Positions 18,218-25,555 of a DNA stretch of 64,000 nt are shown here, piece after piece; the stretch's first letter is position 1; every line of letters begins with the position of its first letter. The stretch is from NCBI GenBank assembly GCA_964384205.1, contig CAYLKS010000008.1, positions 1-64,000 of the forward strand, read 5' to 3'. Both the position numbers and the translations under genes were made by a program. Origin of the DNA: CAYLKS01 sp964384205 [NCBI: uncultured bacterium] (GTDB lineage: Bacteria > JAGOEH01). The notes beneath the pieces were generated by a model. It saw only the letters and a program-made list of their open reading frames with translations. It ran no database searches and was not told where the DNA came from.

Positions 18218-18672
18218 TACTCTTCCTGAGATTTTATAAAATTAATAACTTCTTCTGGAGAAGTTAAAGATAATACCTTAGCTCTGTTTTCTTCTTTTTT
18301 GAAAATTCTTGAAAATTTAGCAAGTAAATTCAAATATTCCTTAGCCATAGTCTTAGGAGCAATAAGAAGTAATACAATAGTCACATCTTGCTTATCTAAT
18401 GATTCAAAATTCACTCCCGGTTTTAAAGTACAAAAAGCACTAATAAAATTATCAATATTATCTACTCTAATATGAGGAACCGCAATTTGATCATTTACGC
18501 CGGAAGTACTTATTTTCTCTCTTTCCAAAAGTAAATTCAAAATCTCCTCTTTATTGGAAATATCTCCATTCTGATATAACTGATCAACAAGAAAATTAAT
18601 GACTTCATATTTGTCTTTAAATTTTTTTTGAAGAAAAATATTTTCCTGTTTTAATAATTCATAGAGCTTCAA
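18217..18672 (-). CDS. ptsN: PTS EIIA(Ntr)-type regulatory phosphocarrier
   Basis: A 151-residue fructose/nitrogen-type EIIA domain: KLYELLKQENIF start, LLEREKISTSGVNDQIAVPH with the phosphorylated His67, and a C-terminal TSPEEVINFIKSQ helix. It takes phosphate from HPr and, by its state, controls partner proteins. In proteobacteria EIIA(Ntr) regulates K+ uptake and nitrogen or stress responses. No EIIB or EIIC is encoded nearby, consistent with a regulatory role. The start is UUG at 18672 with GGAGG six bases upstream, overlapping the EI stop as TTGA. It is followed without a gap by the small membrane protein and the V-ATPase, so the ATPase is a plausible but untested target. Confidence 0.93.
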   Translation of the reverse strand: MKLYELLKQENIFLQKKFKDKYEVINFLVDQLYQNGDISNKEEILNLLLEREKISTSGVNDQIAVPHIRVDNIDNFISAFCTLKPGVNFESLDKQDVTIVLLLIAPKTMAKEYLNLLAKFSRIFKKEENRAKVLSLTSPEEVINFIKSQEE

Positions 18673-20474
18673 TTTTTGCCTCCATTATTAAATTTTTGGG
18701 AATAAAAATCACCCCAGAAACGATAATTAATTGGAAACGAATTAGCCTCCAGATAATTCAATAAATACTGTTTTATTTCGAAAGCATTATTTAAATCCAT
18801 AACATCCCGCGTAATATTCAATATTTCTTTATAATTGATAAACCTAATAATATTTTTAATTTCTGGTATATAAATAGGACTAACTGAAAGCTCATCTATT
18901 CCCATTGCAATAAGTAATATAACAGCCAGAGGATTAGAAGCAAGATCTCCGCAAATTCCTACCCATAACCCTTTTTTATGGCCATCTACTATTGTTCTAT
19001 GTATTAATTTTATAACAGCTGGGTGTAAACCATCATATAAATAGGCGATTTTTTCATTTCCTCTATCTACTGCAAGTGTATACTGAGTTAAATCATTTGT
19101 ACCAATACTAAAAAAATCTACCAATTCTCCTAATTTATCTGCAATTAAAACAGCCGAAGGAATCTCAATCATAATACCAATTTCTAAATTTTCATCAAAC
19201 TCAACACCTTCTTTTCTTAAATCATCTTTTGTAGTTTCCAGAATTTCAATAGCCTGTTTAAGTTCTGAATAACCTGATATTAATGGAAACATTATTTTCA
19301 CATTTCCCAGCTTACTTGCACGCAATATAGCTCTCAACTGAGTAACAAATAAATCCGGCCTATCTAATGATACTCTAATCGCTCTCCATCCTAAAAAAGG
19401 ATTTGCTTCTTTAGGAAAATCTATATTGGGGGTATATTTATCTCCACCTAAATCAAACGTTCGTATTATAACACTCTTAGGATATAATTTTTCCGCCATA
19501 TAAAAATAATCATTAAATTGCTCTTCTTCAGAAGGTAGTTCAGATCTTGTCAAAAATAAATATTCTGTACGAAAAAGCCCTATGCCATCGGCGCCATATT
19601 TTAATACAGAATTTACTTCAACTGGCAATTCTACATTTGCCGATAACTCAAATTTATATCCATCAATAGTTTGAGCAGGTAAATGTTTTAATTCTATTAA
19701 TTGTTTCTCATAAATATGAAATGCTCTATATTTGCCTTTATATTCTTTTAAAGTTTTGGTATCTGGATTGACAAAAATAACACCTTCTGTACCATCAACA
19801 ATTAAAAAATCTCCATCAACAATCAATCGAGAAGAACTTTTAGTTCCAACTACCGCAGGAATTTCTAATGATCGAGCAAGAATCGCTACGTGACTTGATT
19901 TACCACCTATATCAGTAACAAAACCAAGCACATTTTTTTCTAAAAATAATGTAATGTCTGATGGCGCTAATTCTCTTGCTACTATAACAGTTTTTTTATT
20001 ATGTTCAATTTTAGATAAATAATCTATACCTATCAAATTTCTTAAAATTCTATTTTTTATATCATTCAAATCATAAGTACGCTCTTTAAGAAGAGGACTA
20101 TCACTATTATTAAATTGCTCTATAATAGTCTTAAGTGTTTCATAAAATATAAACTCAGCATTTTTTTTAGTTTCTTTTATTTTTTTTATTATTGCATTAC
20201 TTTGAATTATATCATCTATTAGCAACTTTTGAGCTTGAAAAATCCCTGCTTCTGATTCATTACCAGATAATTTTAATCTTTGATGTAATATTTCTAATTC
20301 TTTTTTAGCTTTATTTACAGCCTCGATAAACCTATTTACTTCATCATCAATTTCGCTATCCGGAATATTTTTTTCCTCAATAAAATTTTCATTATTTTGC
20401 AATACTACAGCATATCCAAAAACAATTCCAGGAGATGCAGGGATGCCTTTAACTAAAAATTGCTTCTTTGACAT
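18669..20474 (-). CDS. ptsI: PTS enzyme I (phosphoenolpyruvate-protein phosphotransferase)
   Basis: A 601-residue enzyme I without the GAF domain of EI(Ntr). The N-terminal HPr-binding helical domain is at about 30-145. The phosphohistidine domain has TDIGGKSSHVAIL (His195), and the PEP-binding TIM barrel shows GIGLFRTEYLFL, IRTFDLGGDK, FSIGTNDLTQYTLAVDR and the acid/base Cys in VGICGDLASN. It autophosphorylates from PEP and passes phosphate to HPr. It starts 5 nt after the HPr stop and overlaps ptsN by 4 nt. A C-terminal tail of about 60 residues beyond the barrel is normal for family members. Confidence 0.96.
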   Translation of the reverse strand: MSKKQFLVKGIPASPGIVFGYAVVLQNNENFIEEKNIPDSEIDDEVNRFIEAVNKAKKELEILHQRLKLSGNESEAGIFQAQKLLIDDIIQSNAIIKKIKETKKNAEFIFYETLKTIIEQFNNSDSPLLKERTYDLNDIKNRILRNLIGIDYLSKIEHNKKTVIVARELAPSDITLFLEKNVLGFVTDIGGKSSHVAILARSLEIPAVVGTKSSSRLIVDGDFLIVDGTEGVIFVNPDTKTLKEYKGKYRAFHIYEKQLIELKHLPAQTIDGYKFELSANVELPVEVNSVLKYGADGIGLFRTEYLFLTRSELPSEEEQFNDYFYMAEKLYPKSVIIRTFDLGGDKYTPNIDFPKEANPFLGWRAIRVSLDRPDLFVTQLRAILRASKLGNVKIMFPLISGYSELKQAIEILETTKDDLRKEGVEFDENLEIGIMIEIPSAVLIADKLGELVDFFSIGTNDLTQYTLAVDRGNEKIAYLYDGLHPAVIKLIHRTIVDGHKKGLWVGICGDLASNPLAVILLIAMGIDELSVSPIYIPEIKNIIRFINYKEILNITRDVMDLNNAFEIKQYLLNYLEANSFPINYRFWGDFYSQKFNNGGKN

Positions 20475-20479
20475 AATTA

Positions 20480-20746
20480 TTATTCTTCATTAAATTTATT
20501 ATCAAATAATTCTTCCAATGCCTTGATTGCTTCATCCTCATCTTTTCCATCTGCAATTAATGTTATTTTAGAACCTTGCTCTGCTGCTAACATCATAACA
20601 GATAATATACTCTTTCCATTTACCTGATAATCATCCTTCTTTAAAAAAATATCAGAATCAAATTCCATAGCTTTTTGAACAATTAAAGATGCAGGTCTGG
20701 CATGTATACCCAACTTATTTTTTATTTCAACCTCTTTCGTTTTCAA
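20480..20746 (-). CDS. ptsH: HPr phosphocarrier with both His15 and Ser46 sites
   Basis: An 88-residue HPr: LGIHARPAS gives the EI-phosphorylated His15, and VNGKSILSVMMLAA gives the regulatory Ser46 modified by HPr kinase, whose gene is directly upstream. Having both sites allows the carrier to integrate PEP supply with ATP or metabolite state. The start is UUG at 20746 with AGGAG six bases upstream, inside the end of hprK (20-nt overlap). Confidence 0.95.
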   Translation of the reverse strand: MKTKEVEIKNKLGIHARPASLIVQKAMEFDSDIFLKKDDYQVNGKSILSVMMLAAEQGSKITLIADGKDEDEAIKALEELFDNKFNEE

Positions 20747-21725
20747 TGTCTACTCCTGTTTTCTTTTGTTGTGTCTTTAAAATACGATTTTCTAGTTCCA
20801 TTGCTGGATTATATCCGCTTAATCTTGAACTGTATGCCAGTGCAATTGTTTCTATAATACTGGCATTATTTTTACCTGCTCGAATAGGAATAGAATAAAA
20901 AGGAACATCAATATTTAGAATTTTTTCATAAACCATATTCATCCCTAATCTTTCAAATTTCTTTTGATTTGAGGAATACTCTAAATTGACAATAATATCA
21001 ATTCTTTTTTCATTTAAAATAGATTTTAAACCAAAAAGTTCCCTTAAATTTACTATTCCTATCCCTCTTAATTCAATAAAATCCTGAATAATTTCTGTAG
21101 AAGAACCGATCAATTTACCATCTATATTTTTTCTAATAATAATAATATCATCAGCTACTAATCTATGATTAAGTTTAACTAATTCAAGAGCTGTTTCACT
21201 TTTACCAATACCTGGTTCCCCTGTAATCAAAATTCCTATTCCAAAAACATCAACAAATGAACCATGGAAAATAATCTTATCTGAAAATTCTTTCCACAAA
21301 TAATTATTCAAATGATGAAATAATAAATCAGTATCTAATTCACTTACAAATATATTTATTTTGTATTCTTGAAATAGTTTTATAAAATCTTCAGGTAATT
21401 TACAATTATTACTAAAAATTATACATGGAAAATCTATTTCTTTTATAAAATCTAAAAATTTTTTTAGACATTTTATACCATTTTCAATAATAAAATAATA
21501 TTCTGTTTTTCCAAAAATCAAAATTCTATTCGATGGAAAAATTTTATAAAAACCAGCTAATGCAAGAGAAGGACGATATGTATTAACATTATTTATATAT
21601 TTATCAGTAAATAATAATGATATTTTTTTTAATTTTAGTAAAAACTTTGTTTCTTCATAAAATTCAACAACACTTTTTTTACTCTTCAAAATTTTCTCTT
21701 GCTGCCTCAAGAAATTCTTTCTCAT
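20727..21725 (-). CDS. hprK: HPr kinase/phosphorylase
   Basis: A bifunctional enzyme that phosphorylates and dephosphorylates Ser46 of HPr. The Walker A loop GEPGIGKSE (about 169-177) is preceded by HGSFVDVFGIGILIT with the catalytic His154 and followed by RLVADDIIII and the signature IELRGIGIVNLRELFG. The N-terminal domain is divergent but retains YRPSLALAG. The first ATG at 21725 makes a 47-nt overlap with hpf and has no ribosome site. A UUG at 21689 would start the protein about where family members begin (MKSKKSVVEFYEE) and is an equally good choice. Confidence 0.93.
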   Translation of the reverse strand: MRKNFLRQQEKILKSKKSVVEFYEETKFLLKLKKISLLFTDKYINNVNTYRPSLALAGFYKIFPSNRILIFGKTEYYFIIENGIKCLKKFLDFIKEIDFPCIIFSNNCKLPEDFIKLFQEYKINIFVSELDTDLLFHHLNNYLWKEFSDKIIFHGSFVDVFGIGILITGEPGIGKSETALELVKLNHRLVADDIIIIRKNIDGKLIGSSTEIIQDFIELRGIGIVNLRELFGLKSILNEKRIDIIVNLEYSSNQKKFERLGMNMVYEKILNIDVPFYSIPIRAGKNNASIIETIALAYSSRLSGYNPAMELENRILKTQQKKTGVDIENERG

Positions 21726-22047
21726 TTGTATTTTTTAAAATATTGTTATTATCTTTAACTTTATGATTTTTTATTTTATCACGTAATTTTTTAATATTTC
21801 TCTCTAATTTATCAATAGTTTTGTCAATAGACTGATACATGTCATTTGTTTCTTCTGATGCAATAATTTTTTGTCCCATAGTACGAAGTTCAATTTCACA
21901 CTTATTTCTATATTTTTCAACAGACAATATAACATCCACATTAATTACATCATCAAAATATTTTTTCAGTTTACTTAATTCTGAGTTTATATGTTCTTTG
22001 ATACCATCTGTTAAATCAAAATGACGAGCAGTAATTTTTAATTGCAT
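21679..22047 (-). CDS. hpf: Ribosome hibernation-promoting factor (short HPF/RaiA type)
   Basis: A 122-residue protein with LKITARHFDLTDGIKEHINS at the N terminus and a CEIELRTMGQKIIASEETND region, then a basic helix (DKLERNIKKLRDKIKNHK), the beta-alpha-beta-beta-beta-alpha fold that sits in the decoding groove of idle ribosomes. It lacks the C-terminal dimerisation domain of long HPFs. It lies between rpoN and hprK with AGGAGG upstream. The rpoN-hpf-ptsN association is also seen in proteobacteria. Confidence 0.93.
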   Translation of the reverse strand: MQLKITARHFDLTDGIKEHINSELSKLKKYFDDVINVDVILSVEKYRNKCEIELRTMGQKIIASEETNDMYQSIDKTIDKLERNIKKLRDKIKNHKVKDNNNILKNTNEKEFLEAARENFEE

Positions 22048-22059
22048 AATTCCTCCTTA

Positions 22060-23541
22060 TTATGTGATTTGTTTTCTCAGATTTGAAGGTAAAATCCCTA
22101 ATTTTTCCCTATACTTTGTAACAGTTCTTCTTGCAACTTTATAACCTTTTTCTGATAATAATTTAGCAATTTTACTATCACTCAAGGGCTTGGTTTTATT
22201 TTCATTATCTATTATCTCTTTTATTTTTAACATAATTTCTCTAGAAGAATGACTCTCACCACTTTCTTCATTTTCAATTTTTGAAGAGAAAAAATATTTT
22301 AAGCTAAATACTCCATAAGGAGTTTGTACATATTTACTATTTACTATTCTCCCAACAGTAGTAGGATGAACTCCTATTTCATCTGCTATATCTTTAAGAA
22401 TCATAGGTTTTAAATGTGATGGCCCTTTTTTGAAAAAATCAATTTGCTTTTCAACAATTTTTTGAGCAATTCTTAACATTGTGGATTTTCTCTGCTCTAT
22501 GGCTTTTATCAACCATACTGCTGAATTTAACTTTTGTTTTAAAAAATCTTTCGAAGATTCTATACTTTTATTCTTATTTTTTAATAATTGTTTATAATAA
22601 GAATTTATTCTTAATCTTGGTAATCCTTCATCATTAAGATAAATCTGAATTTCATCATCAACAACCTCTATTATAATATCAGGAATAATTTCAGTTTCCT
22701 TATCTTTAGAAAACATCACTCCTGGTTTCGGATCTAATATCTTAATAAAATTTTCAACTTCTTCTAACTCTTCCATTGTAATATCCAAATTTCTACAAAT
22801 AACATTATATTTTTTATGCTGAAGTTCATCAAAATATTTATCCACTACAATATATTCAAGAGAGTCTTTTTTTCCAAGATATTCTAATTGAATTAATAAT
22901 GCTTCTTTTACATTACGAGAAGCAATTCCAATAGGATCAAAAAATTGAATTCTTCTCCTTATATTTTTTATCATATCAATAGTAATTTTATCAGGATCAA
23001 TATTTGTGATTTTTTCTTTTTCAATAGTAGATTTAGCTAAAATTAAAATATCATGGTCAGAATATTCCAAGAAACCACTATCATTTAAATTACCTATTAT
23101 TAATTCTCCAACAAAAGTTTCTTCTGGTGAAAGCTTTAACATATGCAACTGAGATAATAAAGAATCTAATAAATTTACCTCTGCTTTTAAAATATTTTCA
23201 AAATTTTTATGATCATCGTCAGATTTAGAATAGTTGGGTATAGGAGTGTCTTGATTATTTTCTTCAAAAAACTTCTCCCAATCAATATCTATATCTTCTA
23301 CTTTATCATCTTTAATTTCTACTTCTTTTGTTTCTTCTTCATTATTATTAGAGTTATCTACTTCATTAGAAATTTCTTCATTAATGCCATCATCTTCTTC
23401 TAAAAATGGATTTTCTTGTACCTGATTTTTCAAATACATCAAAAGTTCAAAAGTTGGCATAGCAAAAATTTTCATATATTGCATCATATAATAAGATTGA
23501 GTCTGCGATAATTTTTGTGTCTGTTCTCTTCTTAATTGCAT
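22060..23541 (-). CDS. rpoN: RNA polymerase sigma-54 factor
   Basis: A 493-residue sigma-54. The Gln/Leu-rich region I (LRREQTQKLSQTQSYYMMQYMKI, split at 20 here) needed for activator response is intact. An acidic region II (about 50-90) follows, then the core-binding domain, the HTH (LKDIADEIGVHPTTVGRIVNSKY) and, near the end, the RpoN box ARRTVTKYREKLGI that reads the -24 element. It is the first gene of the 19-gene run, divergent from dnaA. The ribosome site is AGAGGAG. I saw no -24/-12 promoter in the window, so its regulon lies elsewhere. Confidence 0.96.
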   Translation of the reverse strand: MQLRREQTQKLSQTQSYYMMQYMKIFAMPTFELLMYLKNQVQENPFLEEDDGINEEISNEVDNSNNNEEETKEVEIKDDKVEDIDIDWEKFFEENNQDTPIPNYSKSDDDHKNFENILKAEVNLLDSLLSQLHMLKLSPEETFVGELIIGNLNDSGFLEYSDHDILILAKSTIEKEKITNIDPDKITIDMIKNIRRRIQFFDPIGIASRNVKEALLIQLEYLGKKDSLEYIVVDKYFDELQHKKYNVICRNLDITMEELEEVENFIKILDPKPGVMFSKDKETEIIPDIIIEVVDDEIQIYLNDEGLPRLRINSYYKQLLKNKNKSIESSKDFLKQKLNSAVWLIKAIEQRKSTMLRIAQKIVEKQIDFFKKGPSHLKPMILKDIADEIGVHPTTVGRIVNSKYVQTPYGVFSLKYFFSSKIENEESGESHSSREIMLKIKEIIDNENKTKPLSDSKIAKLLSEKGYKVARRTVTKYREKLGILPSNLRKQIT

Positions 23542-23559
23542 AAATGCTCCTCTTTTATA

Positions 23560-23588
23560 AATCTAAATAAAATTTTTATAAAAATCAA
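23560..23588 (-). promoter_or_regulatory. Possible promoter of the rpoN-PTS-V-ATPase operon
   Basis: Minus-strand TTGATT (23588-23583), 17-nt spacer, TAGATT (23565-23560), 18 bp upstream of the rpoN start. The whole spacer is AT-rich and at least one other arrangement (TTGATG-17-TAAATT further upstream) is possible, so the assignment is tentative. Confidence 0.3.
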
Positions 23589-23772
23589 TAAAAAATTTAT
23601 TATTCCTATTTAATAACATCAAAACTTATAAAAACTAAAATTGATAATATTTTTATAATATTTAATCAATAAAATATTTATTATATATAATAAATTATAT
23701 ATAATATAAAATTAATTTTTTTATTAATTATTATTTTTTTATTTATCAAAGAAAAAAATAAAAAAATTTTGC

Positions 23773-23799
23773 TTGACTTTAAATTATATAACATATAAA
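23773..23799 (+). promoter_or_regulatory. Predicted dnaA promoter giving a nearly leaderless transcript
   Basis: TTGACT (23773-23778), 15-nt spacer, TATAAA (23794-23799). The expected start would be around 23806, one or two bases before the dnaA ATG at 23808. There is no ribosome site upstream of that ATG. Confidence 0.4.
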
Positions 23800-23807
23800 T
23801 TTTATAC

Positions 23808-25148
23808 ATGTACTCACAAATATGGCAAAACTGTTTAGATATTTTAAGAAAAAAACTAAGTAAAGCTACTGTAAAAAGTTGGTTCGAAAATATTGAAATA
23901 AATGAAATAACAAGCGAGTATATAGAATTTAAAGTAGCTAATAAATTTACTGTTGATTGGCTCACAGAACATTATTTAGATATATTAAATAATATTATAC
24001 AAGAAGTTATAGGTAAAAAATTACAAATAAAATTTACCTATGGAGAAAAAAAACAAAATAATGAAGAAACAAAACAAATAATTTCAACAAAAAATAATAA
24101 TATAATTCAGGAAGAATATGTAATAAATTCTTTAAATAATAAATTTACTTTTGATAATTTTGTTGTAGGATCTTGTAATGAATTTGCTTATGAAGCTTCT
24201 TTTGCAGTAGCTAATTCTAATTCTACTAATAAATTCAACCCTCTTTTTATATATGGTGCTTCAGGATTAGGTAAGACACACTTAGTCCAGGCAATAGGGA
24301 ATTATGTATTAAAAAATAATAATAATCTAAAAATTTGTTATATATCATCTGAAAATTTCACAAATTTATTTATAAAATCTTTAAAAGAAAATACAAAATA
24401 TGAATTTACAAGTTATTTTAGAAACGTCGATCTATTATTAATAGACGATATACAATTTTTTTCTGGTAAAGAAAGAACTCAAGAAGAATTTTTCCATACC
24501 TTTAATTCTTTACATAATGCTGGAAAACAAATAGTATTAACATCTGATCGTGCTCCTTCTGAAATAAAAGATGTAGAAGATAGGCTTATAACAAGATTTC
24601 AAAGCGGACTGGTCGTTGATGTTCAACCACCTGATTTGGAAACAAGAATAGCCATTATAGAAAGAAAAGCTGAATTTTATAAATTTTCTCTTCCAGAAGA
24701 TGTTATTTTATTTATAGCAAATAATTTTAAATCTAATATTAGAGAGATAGAAGGAGTAGTAACTAAATTAAGTGCATTTCATTCATTAGCAGGAGTGGAT
24801 ATTAATTTAAATATTACAAAAGAAGTATTAAAAGATTTATTGCCCAAAAAATCATCTATTTATCCTATTGACAAAATAATTAAAATAGTCTCTGATTTTT
24901 ATAATATTCCTGAGAAAAAACTAATAGATAAAGGAAGAACCAAAAATATAGCTATTCCAAGAATGATTGCTATGTATTTATCAAGAGAATTAACTAATGA
25001 AACACTATCAACTATTGGTTTAAAATTTGGAGGAAGAGATCATTCTACTGTATTAAATGCTATTGAAAAAATTAATAAACTAAAAAAAGAATCAGAGGAT
25101 ATTAACAATAATATCAAACAAATAATACATCTTATTAATATCAGCTAA
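23808..25148 (+). CDS. dnaA: Chromosomal replication initiator DnaA
   Basis: A 446-residue DnaA with all domains. Domain I begins IWQNCLDILRKKLSKATVKSWF, a short linker follows, and the AAA+ domain has Walker A GASGLGKT (150-157), Walker B LLLIDDIQFF (about 209-218) and the sensor region LTSDRAPSEIKDVEDRLITR. Domain IV carries GRDHSTVLNAIEKI, the DnaA-box-reading signature. It is divergent from rpoN and followed by a DnaA-box-rich spacer rather than by dnaN, which is the common neighbour elsewhere. There is no Shine-Dalgarno before the ATG although most genes here have one, and the predicted promoter abuts the start codon. Confidence 0.97.
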   Translation: MYSQIWQNCLDILRKKLSKATVKSWFENIEINEITSEYIEFKVANKFTVDWLTEHYLDILNNIIQEVIGKKLQIKFTYGEKKQNNEETKQIISTKNNNIIQEEYVINSLNNKFTFDNFVVGSCNEFAYEASFAVANSNSTNKFNPLFIYGASGLGKTHLVQAIGNYVLKNNNNLKICYISSENFTNLFIKSLKENTKYEFTSYFRNVDLLLIDDIQFFSGKERTQEEFFHTFNSLHNAGKQIVLTSDRAPSEIKDVEDRLITRFQSGLVVDVQPPDLETRIAIIERKAEFYKFSLPEDVILFIANNFKSNIREIEGVVTKLSAFHSLAGVDINLNITKEVLKDLLPKKSSIYPIDKIIKIVSDFYNIPEKKLIDKGRTKNIAIPRMIAMYLSRELTNETLSTIGLKFGGRDHSTVLNAIEKINKLKKESEDINNNIKQIIHLINIS

Positions 25149-25255
25149 ATTATCAACAATTTAAAATTATTAGTTTTATGAATTATTTAATATAACTTAT
25201 TATATATCAATAAACTAAGTTATTATTTATTAAATTTACAAAATATATTCACAAA

Positions 25256-25264
25256 TTATCCACA
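25256..25264 (+). promoter_or_regulatory. DnaA box
   Basis: Exact consensus TTATCCACA in the candidate origin. Confidence 0.75.
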
Positions 25265-25315
25265 AATATAAACCTTTAAATAATAATTATTTTTATATAT
25301 TTTCTAAACTTATGA

Positions 25316-25355
25316 ATGTTATTATAATGTTAATACTATGTTATTATAATGTTAA
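25316..25355 (+). repeat. Tandem 18-bp direct repeat in the candidate origin
   Basis: ATGTTATTATAATGTTAA occurs at 25316-25333 and again, identically, at 25338-25355, a 22-bp period (about two helical turns) between the DnaA boxes. It may bind a protein or ease unwinding. Confidence 0.7.
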
Positions 25356-25446
25356 CAAATTAAAATTCATTATATATCCACAAATTTAAGAAAATAAAAA
25401 TTTTATAAGATATACATAAGTTTATATATTAAATATAATTAAAAAA

Positions 25447-25455
25447 TTATCCACA
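25447..25455 (+). promoter_or_regulatory. DnaA box
   Basis: Exact consensus TTATCCACA directly upstream of the longest pure A/T run in the candidate origin. Confidence 0.75.
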
Positions 25456-25555
25456 AACATACTTATTATTAATATTATTATTGATTTATTAATAAATATT
25501 TTTTATAATTTAATAATATTATACGCTTTTAAGTTTTAAAAAGGAGAATATAAAA

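Larger units (their letters stand above)
25149..25555. other. oriC: Candidate chromosome origin (oriC) in the dnaA-M14 peptidase spacer
   Basis: This 407-bp non-coding block is extremely AT-rich. It contains two perfect TTATCCACA boxes (25256 and 25447), two with one mismatch (TTATCAACA at 25150-25158 and ATATCCACA at 25374-25382), all on the plus strand, and a pair of 18-bp direct repeats. A run of nearly pure A/T with repeated ATT triplets (about 25456-25525) follows the last box and would serve as an unwinding element. Position beside dnaA matches many bacterial origins. The downstream end also holds the ribosome site (AAAGGAGA) of the next gene. Confidence 0.7.

Noticed and set aside
22060-23807. 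A sigma-54 promoter controlling the PTS/V-ATPase operon
   Set aside because: No GG-N10-GC type -24/-12 element is present upstream of rpoN; the spacer holds only sigma70-like A/T elements.
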